Below, one piece after another: positions 16,658 to 28,343 of a stretch of DNA of 64,000 nucleotides. The notes beneath the pieces were generated by a model. The model made no database searches and was not told the DNA's origin. It worked only from the letters and a program-made list of their open reading frames with translations. Position 1 is the stretch's first letter, and each line of letters begins with the position of its first letter. Position numbers and translations under genes: made by a program. Source of the stretch: Clostridia bacterium (GTDB lineage Bacteria > Bacillota > Clostridia > Oscillospirales > Acutalibacteraceae). The stretch is taken from NCBI GenBank assembly GCA_017513195.1, contig JAFXGM010000024.1, positions 1-64,000 of the forward strand, read 5' to 3'.

Positions 16658-19099
16658 TTATCTGTCCCATTCGTCAAGCCATGTCTTAACGGCTATATCT
16701 GCGGTAGCAAAAGGTTGGTCGGCCTTAATTTCGATAACTCGGGTTTCGCCTTTTTCCATATCAAAGAAGTTATCGGACATATATGTACCGCTAAATTCGG
16801 GAACAATGATATTTACCATACGCGCATAAGCAGCAGTAGCGGTAATTGTAACGGTAGCACACTTGTCGCACTTGCGCTCGATTGATACTTTAAGTTTTGG
16901 GTCGCACCAAGCAACGTCCTTCCACAAATCAGGGAAGTAGAAGGTTTTTGTTGTGTCAGTATCGGTTATAAGCTCGGCTATGACGATGCGATTTGTACCG
17001 CTTTCGATAATATCATCAAGGTAAAGTATCTTTGCTGATGTGTTAGGTGCTACGTTGACCGTGGCGCTTTTTTCGCTATATATATTACCGTTAACATCGG
17101 TGTAGCGAATATTTAAAGTACCGTTTATATCACTTAAAGTGTCATTTACAACAAATGCAAACGTACCATCTTTGTGCTTTGTAACGATTGGCGTTACGGG
17201 TTTATACGAGCGCTTTGCAGCATAATATGACGCCTTTGGTATCATATAGTAATCAAGCAAAGCCCAAGTTCCGCTTGGCCAAATGTCAGAGCACATCCAA
17301 AACATAGCGCCGCCGCAGTCGCCCTTGCGAGAGCGATGGAATTCACTGTCGGCACGAACGTATTCGCTGTGAAGCGCCATAGAGTGCTTTACATAGCCTG
17401 TAAGGCAATCAAATTCGCCAAAGGCTTCGGTTGCGGCCTTGATTTGCTTTTCAACAAAAGGAATGCCGCCGTAGCCATCGTATGGGTTGCGTGTAAAATG
17501 CAGATTGTAAATTTCGTTTACAGGCCAAAGACTTTCTTGTGGTATATATTTTTTAAGTGATTCTACACGACAAGCACCCTGAACCGCAATTTCAGATGCC
17601 ATTGGTGCTTCACGCTCGGCCAAAATATCACGGAATTCGGTAAAACGACCGTGACCTATAGACGGCTCATAGCTGTTAACGTGGCTATCACCTGAGGTTA
17701 AATCGTTACCAACACTACCAAAAGAATATGGCGAAGACGGCATATAAGGTCTTGTGCCGTCAAGGTGGTGGCACATACCGCAAAGGGTATAATAAACAAG
17801 GTGGTCGCCGCGACTTTTAAGCTGACCTACTGTACCGGTTTTTTCGTTACCGCCTGTTGCCACGAAAAAGCTTGGATGTGTCTGAAGTCTGCTTATTTGA
17901 TATTCAACCTCTTCAATTACCTGCTCGTTAAAGCCCTCGTAATCATCGGGAATATCGGCACACGCAAACTGAAAATCCTGCCAAACTAACATACCGGTCT
18001 CATCGCAAAGGTCAAAGAAAATGTCTTTTTCATAAATACCACCGCCCCATACGCGCAGACAGTTAAAGTTTGCGTCGTGCGCCATCTGTATAGCCTTGCG
18101 GTATTTATCGTCGGTGATGCAGCCCGTCATAATATCAAGCGGCACCCAGTTAGCACCTTTAAGGAATATTTCTACTTCGTTGATTTTAAATTTGCAGTAA
18201 AATTTTTGTGTATCGGCAGGGGATTGATCGTGCTCTACTGTGCGGAAGCCAAAACGACCACACTTTGTGTGGGTTTCTTTTTCATTTTCAATGAGCGTCA
18301 CTTCGTAGTTATAAAGATGTGGTTCGCCTAAGAATTTCGGCCACCAAAGCTTTACATCGTCTATAAAGATATTGCATATCGTTTTATAACCGTCAACGCT
18401 TACGGTCTTTTCAATGGTGGTGTCGCAGTCCCACACCTTTACGCGAAGGAATTTTCCGCCTACATCCCACGGATTAAGATCCTTACCTAAATGAACAATT
18501 AAAGCCGCTCTGCCGTCAAGCTCGGGCCTAATTATTACGTGAGAAATTTCATTGCCGGGTAAAATCTCAAGCTTTACGTCCTGCCATATACCCATGGCGG
18601 GGAAATTTGGTGCCCAGTCCCAAGAAAAGTGGCACTGCGCTTTGCGAATAAATATACGCTGAATATCAAAGCAACCAAAGTAACCCTCTTTTGGAAATTC
18701 GCTTGCCTTTTTACGAATGGACAAAAGCTTTACTGTAAGCGTGTTTTCACCTACCGACACATAGTCGTTAATTTTGAACGCATAACGCAAAAACATATTA
18801 TTGGTATCGGCAATTTTGACATCGTTTATATATATCTCAGAAAAGGTATCAATGCCGTCAAAAACAAGCTTGATTTTATCTTGAAGCATTTCTTCGGTAA
18901 TGTTGAACTTCTTTTCATAAATCCAATCTTGCTCGGCAACCCAAGCGCAGTTGTTTGCATTATCAGAATAATAGGGATCCGGAATAACAGAAGAATTTAA
19001 AAGATCGTTATGAACGTCACCCGGAACGGTTGCCTTGTATGTAGTGTTGGTTTGTGGGTTTTTTAGCAACCATTCGCCATTAAGCAAAATCTTTTCCAT
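16658..19099 (-). CDS. Beta-mannosidase, glycoside hydrolase family 2
   Basis: 813 residues, typical family length; ATG preceded by AAGGAG. No signal peptide, so it should be cytoplasmic and act on imported oligosaccharides. The GH2 order is visible: N-terminal sugar-binding domain (CAWVAEQDWIYEKKF..), Ig-like domain, then the TIM barrel with LRVWGGGIYE and WQDFQFACADIP, both typical of beta-mannosidases. The acid/base E419 is in GGNEKTG and the nucleophile E503 in ASEIAVQG. Hydrolyses terminal beta-D-mannose from mannans or N-glycan cores by a retaining mechanism. First gene of an operon with the HAD hydrolase. Exact substrate uncertain. Confidence 0.87.
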   Translation of the reverse strand: MEKILLNGEWLLKNPQTNTTYKATVPGDVHNDLLNSSVIPDPYYSDNANNCAWVAEQDWIYEKKFNITEEMLQDKIKLVFDGIDTFSEIYINDVKIADTNNMFLRYAFKINDYVSVGENTLTVKLLSIRKKASEFPKEGYFGCFDIQRIFIRKAQCHFSWDWAPNFPAMGIWQDVKLEILPGNEISHVIIRPELDGRAALIVHLGKDLNPWDVGGKFLRVKVWDCDTTIEKTVSVDGYKTICNIFIDDVKLWWPKFLGEPHLYNYEVTLIENEKETHTKCGRFGFRTVEHDQSPADTQKFYCKFKINEVEIFLKGANWVPLDIMTGCITDDKYRKAIQMAHDANFNCLRVWGGGIYEKDIFFDLCDETGMLVWQDFQFACADIPDDYEGFNEQVIEEVEYQISRLQTHPSFFVATGGNEKTGTVGQLKSRGDHLVYYTLCGMCHHLDGTRPYMPSSPYSFGSVGNDLTSGDSHVNSYEPSIGHGRFTEFRDILAEREAPMASEIAVQGACRVESLKKYIPQESLWPVNEIYNLHFTRNPYDGYGGIPFVEKQIKAATEAFGEFDCLTGYVKHSMALHSEYVRADSEFHRSRKGDCGGAMFWMCSDIWPSGTWALLDYYMIPKASYYAAKRSYKPVTPIVTKHKDGTFAFVVNDTLSDINGTLNIRYTDVNGNIYSEKSATVNVAPNTSAKILYLDDIIESGTNRIVIAELITDTDTTKTFYFPDLWKDVAWCDPKLKVSIERKCDKCATVTITATAAYARMVNIIVPEFSGTYMSDNFFDMEKGETRVIEIKADQPFATADIAVKTWLDEWDR

Positions 19100-19146
19100 A
19101 AAAAAACTCCTTTGCGTCTTTTATTTTAAAAATCTATTACAAATTA

Positions 19147-19175
19147 ATTATACAAATAAATATACGACGATTCAA
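19147..19175 (-). promoter_or_regulatory. Promoter of the beta-mannosidase operon
   Basis: Minus strand TTGAAT (19175-19170), 17-bp spacer, TATAAT (19152-19147), about 48 bp before the ATG. Confidence 0.7.
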
Positions 19176-19312
19176 TAAGATTTACAAAAATATTATTACA
19201 ATTTATTGACTAATTTAAAAACATTTATGATAGTATTACACACCTTGTTTTAACAGCTTTACGAAGCAAATCCCGATTTCTTTTATTTTTAAAAAGATAC
19301 TTACGATTTGAG

Positions 19313-19341
19313 TTGAAAATTATTAGTATAATATGTATAAT
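19313..19341 (+). promoter_or_regulatory. Promoter of the membrane sigma-factor gene
   Basis: TTGAAA (19313-19318), 17-bp spacer, TATAAT (19336-19341); start near 19348, leaving a leader of about 22 nt. Confidence 0.75.
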
Positions 19342-19369
19342 AAAAAATATCTTTGGGGGTGTGAGCATA

Positions 19370-21526
19370 GTGGACGAACAATTTAATAATAATAATCAAC
19401 TTTATAATATACACGGCAAACTTGCAACCGTTCAAGACGCGGAGAGTAATTCTACCCAAAACCGCGAGCTAATTCAAAAGGCTATGAGTGGAGATAAAAG
19501 AGCTTTTGAACAGCTTTATATGCTAAGCTACCAATATGTATATTTTGTAGTGCGTGACTATATTTCCGATGATGAAACAGTATACGATATTATTCAAGAA
19601 ACCTTTATAAAAGTGTATAAGGGTATAACAACACTACGTTCGCCCGATGCTTACTATAGCTGGGTTACCACCGTTGCAAAAAATACTGCCAAAAACTTTT
19701 TACGCACAAAGCAGTACCACATTTTAATTGACGATAACGATGATTATTCTACATTTTTATTAACTCAAGACCAAAGTCAAAAAGATGTGTCAATGGATAT
19801 CCAAACCGTACTTAAAGAATTGGACACACAGGATGCCGAGCTGTTGTCATTGGTTTATTATGACGGAATGACTGCGGCACAAATCGCAAAAATGCGTGAT
19901 ATGCCAATAGCTACTGTTTATACGCGTATTAATCGCGCCAAGAAAAAGCTTAAAGCACAACTTGCAGTTCACGGCATAGACAAGGCGATTTACAGCGGTA
20001 ATTTTATGTCTATGGTAACCACCGCTATTCGCAATATAATTGGTACGGCATTACTTAGCCTTGTAATAGCGCAACAAATTTTAGACAGTGTTATAAACGG
20101 TAAAGGTAAAAAAGAAATTGCGGTAGCAAAAGTTATCCGCGCTCAACAGAAAAAAACTGTGCTAAAAATAGCTTCAGTTATTGTTGCAATATCTATGATA
20201 ACCTCAGCTGTAACGGCGCTTGCGTTTACCGACTGGAATCGATTTAAAATTTCAGAAGATAAAAATAACAGCACCGAAACTGTTACAGAATACCATGATT
20301 ACAATGAGGTGGAAAAGGACGATAATTCATCACAAGACAGCGGTGGATTTTGGGGCAATCTATTTGGTGGCGACAGCAGCGATTCAAAAAATTCAAGTGA
20401 TACAAATACCTCAAGCAATGCTTCATACTCTTCGTCACAACAAAACAAACCGTCAAGTTCAAGCAGCGGCTCTGATACCAACAGTTCAAAAAACCCTACC
20501 GCTAACGGCAGTACACCGTCAAATTCAACCCCCGATAATTCAACTTCTACAGATATTACCGACAAACCCGCGGAGGTTGTTAAAGTTTTTGGCAACAACC
20601 CTAACAATGTAATGACTACCAATCAACAATTAGAACAATACGAAACAGGCTTAGTTGCAAAACAGGGTGAGTGGATATATTTTGTTCAGCAATATGGCCG
20701 TATTATGAAGGTTAAAACTGACGGTTCAGATATGCAGGCGGTTTTTGAAGTATCGGGCTTTTCATATATAGAATGTCTGAATGTAATTGGCGACACAATT
20801 TATTATATAAACGGTGGCGTCTGGAGTGTAAAAACCGATGGCACTAACAGAAAACAACACACCAGCAAAGCCGCACACAACTTATTGGTGCGTGGCAAAA
20901 CAGGTTGGTTTGTAGAGTTTATAGAACAAACGGAATACCCTCGTGGATGCAGTTATAATTTATATCAAATTGATTTTTCAACAGGCGATATAACTACGCT
21001 TGTTGAAACTGGAGTAGGTTTTGGCTTAAAAACGGTTGTTGACAACAAGCTGATTTATGCAAACGGCTTTAAAGTCTATTCACGTGATTTATCTACAGGT
21101 AGCGAAGAGGTCATATTTGATGTTTTGGCTCAAGCGCAGGATGTGCCTTCAACTAATAATTTTGGTATAGAAGGTATGATCATGGGGTCTGATTATAATA
21201 TGTATATTGAAAGAGGTACTACTTCCTTTAATTATATTACATATAAAATAAACCTGAACCAGCCGAATGTTGTCTTAGAAACATATGATTGTTTTGATAG
21301 AATTTATAATTATTTTGATCATAACGACGGAGCATTTTTTGCTATTCGTGGCCTTTCTTTCACTTTTTATGATTTACAGGGCAATTCCTTGTGTGAAAAA
21401 GATGAAAACCTACATCGTTATACGGGCATTTACACTTTTGATGACGGGTACGCATATTATTTTGATGAAAATCGCACAGCCCTTTATCGAATGCGACCTG
21501 ATGGCACAGGTTTGAAAATATATTAA
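19370..21526 (+). CDS. Membrane-tethered ECF sigma factor fused to an extracytoplasmic sensor domain
   Basis: 718 residues from the GTG at 19370, chosen because GGGGGTG lies 8 bp upstream and the promoter starts at about 19348, which excludes the earlier ATG at 19313. Residues about 32-115 are sigma-70 region 2 (AFEQLYMLSYQYVYFVV..YDIIQETFIKVYK) and about 145-200 region 4 (ELLSLVYYDGMTAAQIA..ATVYTRINRAKKKLK). A weaker hydrophobic stretch (222-240) is followed by a clear transmembrane helix (264-287), a Ser/Asn-rich linker (about 288-410) and a C-terminal domain (about 415-718). That domain has repeated motifs such as GRIMKVKTDGSDMQ, GVWSVKTDGTNRK and ALYRMRPDGTGLK, resembling a DUF5050/TolB-like beta-propeller. 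Sigma, membrane and sensor parts are thus one polypeptide, with no separate anti-sigma gene nearby. Confidence 0.82.
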   Translation: MDEQFNNNNQLYNIHGKLATVQDAESNSTQNRELIQKAMSGDKRAFEQLYMLSYQYVYFVVRDYISDDETVYDIIQETFIKVYKGITTLRSPDAYYSWVTTVAKNTAKNFLRTKQYHILIDDNDDYSTFLLTQDQSQKDVSMDIQTVLKELDTQDAELLSLVYYDGMTAAQIAKMRDMPIATVYTRINRAKKKLKAQLAVHGIDKAIYSGNFMSMVTTAIRNIIGTALLSLVIAQQILDSVINGKGKKEIAVAKVIRAQQKKTVLKIASVIVAISMITSAVTALAFTDWNRFKISEDKNNSTETVTEYHDYNEVEKDDNSSQDSGGFWGNLFGGDSSDSKNSSDTNTSSNASYSSSQQNKPSSSSSGSDTNSSKNPTANGSTPSNSTPDNSTSTDITDKPAEVVKVFGNNPNNVMTTNQQLEQYETGLVAKQGEWIYFVQQYGRIMKVKTDGSDMQAVFEVSGFSYIECLNVIGDTIYYINGGVWSVKTDGTNRKQHTSKAAHNLLVRGKTGWFVEFIEQTEYPRGCSYNLYQIDFSTGDITTLVETGVGFGLKTVVDNKLIYANGFKVYSRDLSTGSEEVIFDVLAQAQDVPSTNNFGIEGMIMGSDYNMYIERGTTSFNYITYKINLNQPNVVLETYDCFDRIYNYFDHNDGAFFAIRGLSFTFYDLQGNSLCEKDENLHRYTGIYTFDDGYAYYFDENRTALYRMRPDGTGLKIY

Positions 21527-21542
21527 GTATCAAATATTAATT

Positions 21543-21579
21543 AAAGCGCTTGCTACATTTTTGTAGCAAGTGCTTTTTT
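21543..21579 (+). terminator. Intrinsic terminator of the sigma-factor gene
   Basis: GCGCTTGCTAC / GTAGCAAGTGC stem (one G-T pair), loop ATTTTT, followed by TTTTTT. Confidence 0.88.
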
Positions 21580-21582
21580 GTG

Positions 21583-21660
21583 TCAACGATTAATTTCCTT
21601 TTTGTTTGATCTACCTAAAATATAATCGGTAGAAACTTTGTAAAAATCAGCAAACTGAAT
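21583..21660 (-). pseudogene. C-terminal remnant of an XRE-family repressor
   Basis: On the minus strand 25 codons read IQFADFYKVSTDYILGRSNK followed by KEINR and a TGA at 21585-21583. This matches the end of a Cro/CI-type HTH domain (family pattern LxxLADxFxVSxDYLLGR). A stop codon lies directly upstream in frame (21661-21663) and no helix-turn-helix could be found beyond it in any frame. The gene is therefore decayed or truncated. It lies in a 343-bp stretch without an intact gene (21527-21869) that otherwise holds the sigma-gene terminator and two palindromes. Confidence 0.6.
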
Positions 21661-21677
21661 TTAAAATTCGAAAAGGT

Positions 21678-21723
21678 AGTGCTTATAAGTACTGATTTTA
21701 AAAAAATTCAAAAATTTTGAATA
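21678..21723. promoter_or_regulatory. Two palindromes beside the XRE remnant
   Basis: AGTGCTTATAAGTACT (21678-21693) is a palindrome apart from one symmetric pair, and ATTCAAAA A TTTTGAAT (21707-21723) is a perfect odd palindrome. They may be old operators of the lost repressor or operators of the downstream Mor-like and collagen genes. Inference from symmetry only. Confidence 0.4.
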
Positions 21724-21869
21724 ATTTTCTCGATTTGGTGTGTCTTTATATATAAAAGCTTAAAATCTAAAAAAATATGTACATTTTACAACGACAATAA
21801 TTTTTTATTTTGGTAGTTAGCAATGTTTGGAAAAATATTTTATTATATAAAGAAAGGTTGAATTATGGA

Positions 21870-22142
21870 GTGAGATTTGGTTTGAAATTAAAAAATGAAG
21901 ATAATTACATAAATAATGTTTATGCAAAGATTGCTAATCTTATTGGTGTGGAAAATGCAAAAATACTTTTTAACGAGTATCGTGGTCAGCAGATAACTTT
22001 TCCTGTAGAGTTTTATAAAAAGGAATATATATACAGTGAAATTGTGGCAGAATACAATGGCGAAAATATTAAAGAACTCGCAAAAAAATACAATTACAGC
22101 GAGCACACCATAAGGCGAATTTTAAATAAGTATCTAAACTAA
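21870..22142 (+). CDS. Mor-like DNA-binding protein
   Basis: About 90 residues from a GTG at 21870. A longer reading from a TTG at 21810 has no ribosome binding site, and AGAAAGG lies 12 bp before the GTG; the start remains uncertain. Domain order follows the Mor transcription activator family: a helical N-terminal part (YINNVYAKIANLIGVENAKILF), the GQQITFPVEFYKKEYI core, and a C-terminal HTH (ENIKELAKKYNYSEHTIRRIL). Mor activates middle transcription in phage Mu; chromosomal relatives in Firmicutes are mostly uncharacterised. It ends 40 bp before the collagen-like gene on the same strand and could control it. An ATG at 21865 in another frame is closed after two codons. Confidence 0.65.
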   Translation: MRFGLKLKNEDNYINNVYAKIANLIGVENAKILFNEYRGQQITFPVEFYKKEYIYSEIVAEYNGENIKELAKKYNYSEHTIRRILNKYLN

Positions 22143-22182
22143 TAATTTTGTTAAAATATAATATTACGGAGGAAATAGAAAA

Positions 22183-25815
<3,633 letters not shown>

Positions 25816-25830
25816 ATTAGATAAAACATT

Positions 25831-25893
25831 AACACAGGGGACGGTTCTCTGATTACTCTGATTAAAAACGGAACGACACACAGGTCGTTCCCT
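25831..25893. repeat. Possible REP/IS-end-like intergenic repeat
   Basis: Contains ACACAGGGGACGGTTCTCTG, a string resembling ends of small transposon-associated repeats in Clostridia, then a perfect hairpin GGAACGAC ACACAG GTCGTTCC (25870-25891) followed by CTACA. No transposase is nearby. Assignment rests on memory of similar strings, not on a search. Confidence 0.4.
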
Positions 25894-25915
25894 ACAAATA
25901 AAACATTTTTCTCAC

Positions 25916-25940
25916 GGCGGGGAGTCATCCCCGCCTTTTT
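25916..25940 (+). terminator. Intrinsic terminator of the collagen-like gene
   Basis: GGCGGGGA GTCA TCCCCGCC followed by TTTTT. Confidence 0.9.
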
Positions 25941-26072
25941 CATTTTCACACTACGCATTTAATTTTCATAAAATGCAGTAAGGCGAAATTTATATTTTGC
26001 CGTGATTATATTTTTACAAAAAGGGTAAAAATAGTAATGCAACAATGTAATATTTCGGAGTGTGAATAGTCA

Positions 26073-26426
26073 ATGAATATAAAACGAGGAGAAATATATT
26101 ATGCCGACCTAAGCCCCGTTGTTGGCTCTGAACAGGGTGGGGTGCGGCCTGTGCTTATAGTGCAAAACGATGTCGGTAATAAATACAGTCCTACGGTAAT
26201 TGCCGCCGCGATTACCAGTCAACACGATAAATCTAATTTGCCCACGCATATAGAGCTTAACGCGGATTGTTGCGGGCTTGCTAAGGATAGTATTGTATTG
26301 CTTGAACAGGTGAGAACCATTGACAAGCAGCGCCTTAAAGAAAGAATGGGTACAATCGATTCTACGGCTATGAACCGTGTGGACAAGGCTTTGTCCGTCA
26401 GTTTTGGACTTGGAAGGTTTAGTTAA
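26073..26426 (+). CDS. mazF: MazF/PemK-type mRNA interferase toxin
   Basis: 117 residues, full family length. The start MNIKRGEIYYADLSPVVGSEQGGVRPVLIVQND is the classical EndoA/NdoA N-terminus, and PTVIAAAITSQ, PTHIELNADCCGLAKDSIVLLEQVRTIDKQRL and the C-terminal helix match the same family. It would cleave single-stranded mRNA at a short recognition sequence. No antitoxin (MazE/EndoAI-type ribbon-helix-helix) gene is found in the 257 bp upstream, and the downstream neighbour is phosphoglucomutase. The gene is thus an orphan toxin here; an antitoxin may be elsewhere. Ribosome binding site GGAGTG precedes the ATG. Confidence 0.92.
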   Translation: MNIKRGEIYYADLSPVVGSEQGGVRPVLIVQNDVGNKYSPTVIAAAITSQHDKSNLPTHIELNADCCGLAKDSIVLLEQVRTIDKQRLKERMGTIDSTAMNRVDKALSVSFGLGRFS

Positions 26427-26459
26427 ATAATTTTGTCGAAACCTCTTACTAAATTTTGG

Positions 26460-26488
26460 TTGACAAGTTATAAAATGCATTATAAAAT
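26460..26488 (+). promoter_or_regulatory. Promoter of the phosphoglucomutase gene
   Basis: TTGACA (26460-26465), 17-bp spacer, TAAAAT (26483-26488), 33 bp before the ATG. Confidence 0.75.
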
Positions 26489-26520
26489 TATAATGTATAT
26501 AATTTAGGGAGGTTTTGACA

Positions 26521-28230
26521 ATGGTTAATGAGCAATACAAACTTTGGTGCGAAAAAGCAACAATTGATGCTGACTTGGTTGCAGAGCTTAAAAGCATTGA
26601 AGGTAACGACGAAGCTATAAATGATGCTTTTTACAAAGACCTTGAATTCGGTACAGGCGGTCTTCGCGGTGTTATAGGTGCAGGTACCAACCGTATGAAC
26701 GTTTATACCGTAGGTAAGGCTACGCAAGGTCTTGCAGATTACGTTAATTCGGTAACTAAAAACGGCAGTGTAGCAATAGCTTATGACAGCCGTATTAAAT
26801 CAGATGTTTTTGCGCGTGACGCTGCGGCTATTCTTGCGGCAAACGGCATTAAGGTATATATTTATAAAGAGCTTATGCCTACTCCAATGCTTTCGTTTGC
26901 AGTACGTCATTTAAAATGTGATGCAGGTATTGTTGTTACAGCCAGTCACAACCCATCAAAATATAACGGTTACAAGGCTTACGGTAACGATGGTTGTCAG
27001 TTAGGATTAGAGGCGGCCGATTATGTGCTTTCGGTTATGAATCAGGTTGATATTTTTGATGGCGTTCGTCGTGTGGATTTTGATACCGCTTTGGCTGAGG
27101 GCAAGATTGAATACATAGGCGAAGACGTAATTGACGCTTATCTTGCTGCTGTAGAAGACAGACGCGTAAACCGCGATATTGATATGTCAAAGCTTAACGT
27201 GGTTTATACACCGCTTCACGGCTCGGGTAACAAGCCTGTTCGTGCAATTCTTTCAAAAATTGGTGCTACTAACGTAACTGTAGTTCCCGAACAGGAATTG
27301 CCAAATGGTAATTTCCCGACAGCACCATATCCAAACCCTGAAATTCGTCAAGCATTCGAGTGCGCTTTAAAGCTTGCCGAAACTGTTAAGCCCGATTTGC
27401 TTCTTGCAACCGACCCCGATGCTGACCGCGTTGGTATAGCTGTACCAAACGGTGACGAGTATCGCTTGTTTAGCGGTAACGAGGTTGGCGCGTTATTGCT
27501 TGAATATATATTAAAATGCCGCAAAGCAAACGGCACTTTGCCCGAAAATCCTGTTGCGGTAAAGACTATTGTTACAAGCGACGTTTGTCTTAAAATTGCC
27601 GAGGATTACGGTTGCGAGCTTCGTGACGTGCTTACTGGCTTTAAGTTTATAGGCGAGCAGATTGCAAACCTTGAGGCAGAAGGTCACCCCGAGCGTTACG
27701 TGTTCGGCTTTGAAGAAAGCTATGGCTATTTGGCAGGCACCTACGTGCGTGATAAGGACGCGGTAATTGCGTCAATGCTTATCTGCGAAATGGTAGCTTA
27801 TTATAAGTCACAGGGTAAAAATCTTATTGAGGTTCTTTCAGAGCTTTATGACAAATACGGTTATTACTACTGCTCACAAAAGAGCTTTACCTGTGAGGGT
27901 CAAGCCGGTATGAAGCAGATTGCCGATATTATGGAGCGCTTGGCTACTAATCCGCCCGGTGAGGTTGACGGTATTAAGGTTGTTCGTTTTGATAACCTTA
28001 ATAAGAGTGAAAGCCTTGACATAGAAAGTAGTAAAATCACAGCTATCAATTTACCAAAATCAAACGTTTTGGGCTTTTATCTTGCAGACGGCAGCTCGCT
28101 TATAGTTCGTCCGTCAGGTACCGAACCTAAAATTAAGCTTTATATCAGCGCAGTTGGTGCTACCGACAGCGATGCCACTGCAAAACGCACTATGCTTGAA
28201 ACAGCAGGTACCAAGCTTTTAGGCTTCTAA
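26521..28230 (+). CDS. pgcA: Phosphoglucomutase/phosphomannomutase (alpha-D-phosphohexomutase)
   Basis: 569 residues from the ATG at 26521 after GGGAGG; the TTG two codons earlier is less likely. All four phosphohexomutase signatures are present: phosphoserine loop VVTASHNPSKYNG (S142), metal loop DPDADRVG (D298, D300, D302), sugar-binding GFEESYGYL and the phosphate-binding RPSGTEPKIKLY near the end. It interconverts glucose-1-phosphate and glucose-6-phosphate (and possibly the mannose analogues), feeding cell-wall and lipid glycosylation as well as glycogen. Monocistronic, with its own promoter and terminator. Confidence 0.92.
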   Translation: MVNEQYKLWCEKATIDADLVAELKSIEGNDEAINDAFYKDLEFGTGGLRGVIGAGTNRMNVYTVGKATQGLADYVNSVTKNGSVAIAYDSRIKSDVFARDAAAILAANGIKVYIYKELMPTPMLSFAVRHLKCDAGIVVTASHNPSKYNGYKAYGNDGCQLGLEAADYVLSVMNQVDIFDGVRRVDFDTALAEGKIEYIGEDVIDAYLAAVEDRRVNRDIDMSKLNVVYTPLHGSGNKPVRAILSKIGATNVTVVPEQELPNGNFPTAPYPNPEIRQAFECALKLAETVKPDLLLATDPDADRVGIAVPNGDEYRLFSGNEVGALLLEYILKCRKANGTLPENPVAVKTIVTSDVCLKIAEDYGCELRDVLTGFKFIGEQIANLEAEGHPERYVFGFEESYGYLAGTYVRDKDAVIASMLICEMVAYYKSQGKNLIEVLSELYDKYGYYYCSQKSFTCEGQAGMKQIADIMERLATNPPGEVDGIKVVRFDNLNKSESLDIESSKITAINLPKSNVLGFYLADGSSLIVRPSGTEPKIKLYISAVGATDSDATAKRTMLETAGTKLLGF

Positions 28231-28239
28231 AAATATTTA

Positions 28240-28272
28240 TAAGGCAACTGAAAAAATTTTCAGTTGCCTTAT
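28240..28272 (+). terminator. Intrinsic terminator of the phosphoglucomutase gene
   Basis: AAGGCAACTGAAAA / TTTTCAGTTGCCTT inverted repeat followed by ATTTATT. Confidence 0.85.
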
Positions 28273-28279
28273 TTATTAC

Positions 28280-28318
28280 TTGAAAAACAAACTTTAAAAC
28301 TGTATAATATATACAGTT
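28280..28318 (+). promoter_or_regulatory. copA promoter with overlapping palindromic operator
   Basis: TTGAAA (28280-28285), 17-bp spacer, TATAAT (28303-28308). The -10 lies inside a 21-bp perfect palindrome (28298-28318) with 9-bp arms AACTGTATA / TATACAGTT around ATA, which would let a bound repressor block RNA polymerase. Confidence 0.7.
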
Positions 28319-28343
28319 AGCATAAGATAACCGAGGTGATAAA

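Noticed and set aside
21810..21869. TTG-initiated longer form of the Mor-like protein
   Set aside because: No ribosome binding site before the TTG, and the added 20 residues lie outside the family domain.
25816..26072. Antitoxin gene for MazF
   Set aside because: All frames were scanned by eye; no coding stretch of antitoxin length with a start signal was found.
28300..28316. LexA/SOS box of the CTGT-N-ACAG type before copA
   Set aside because: The spacing is 9 rather than 8 bases and Firmicutes LexA uses a different site; the palindrome is better described as an unknown operator.
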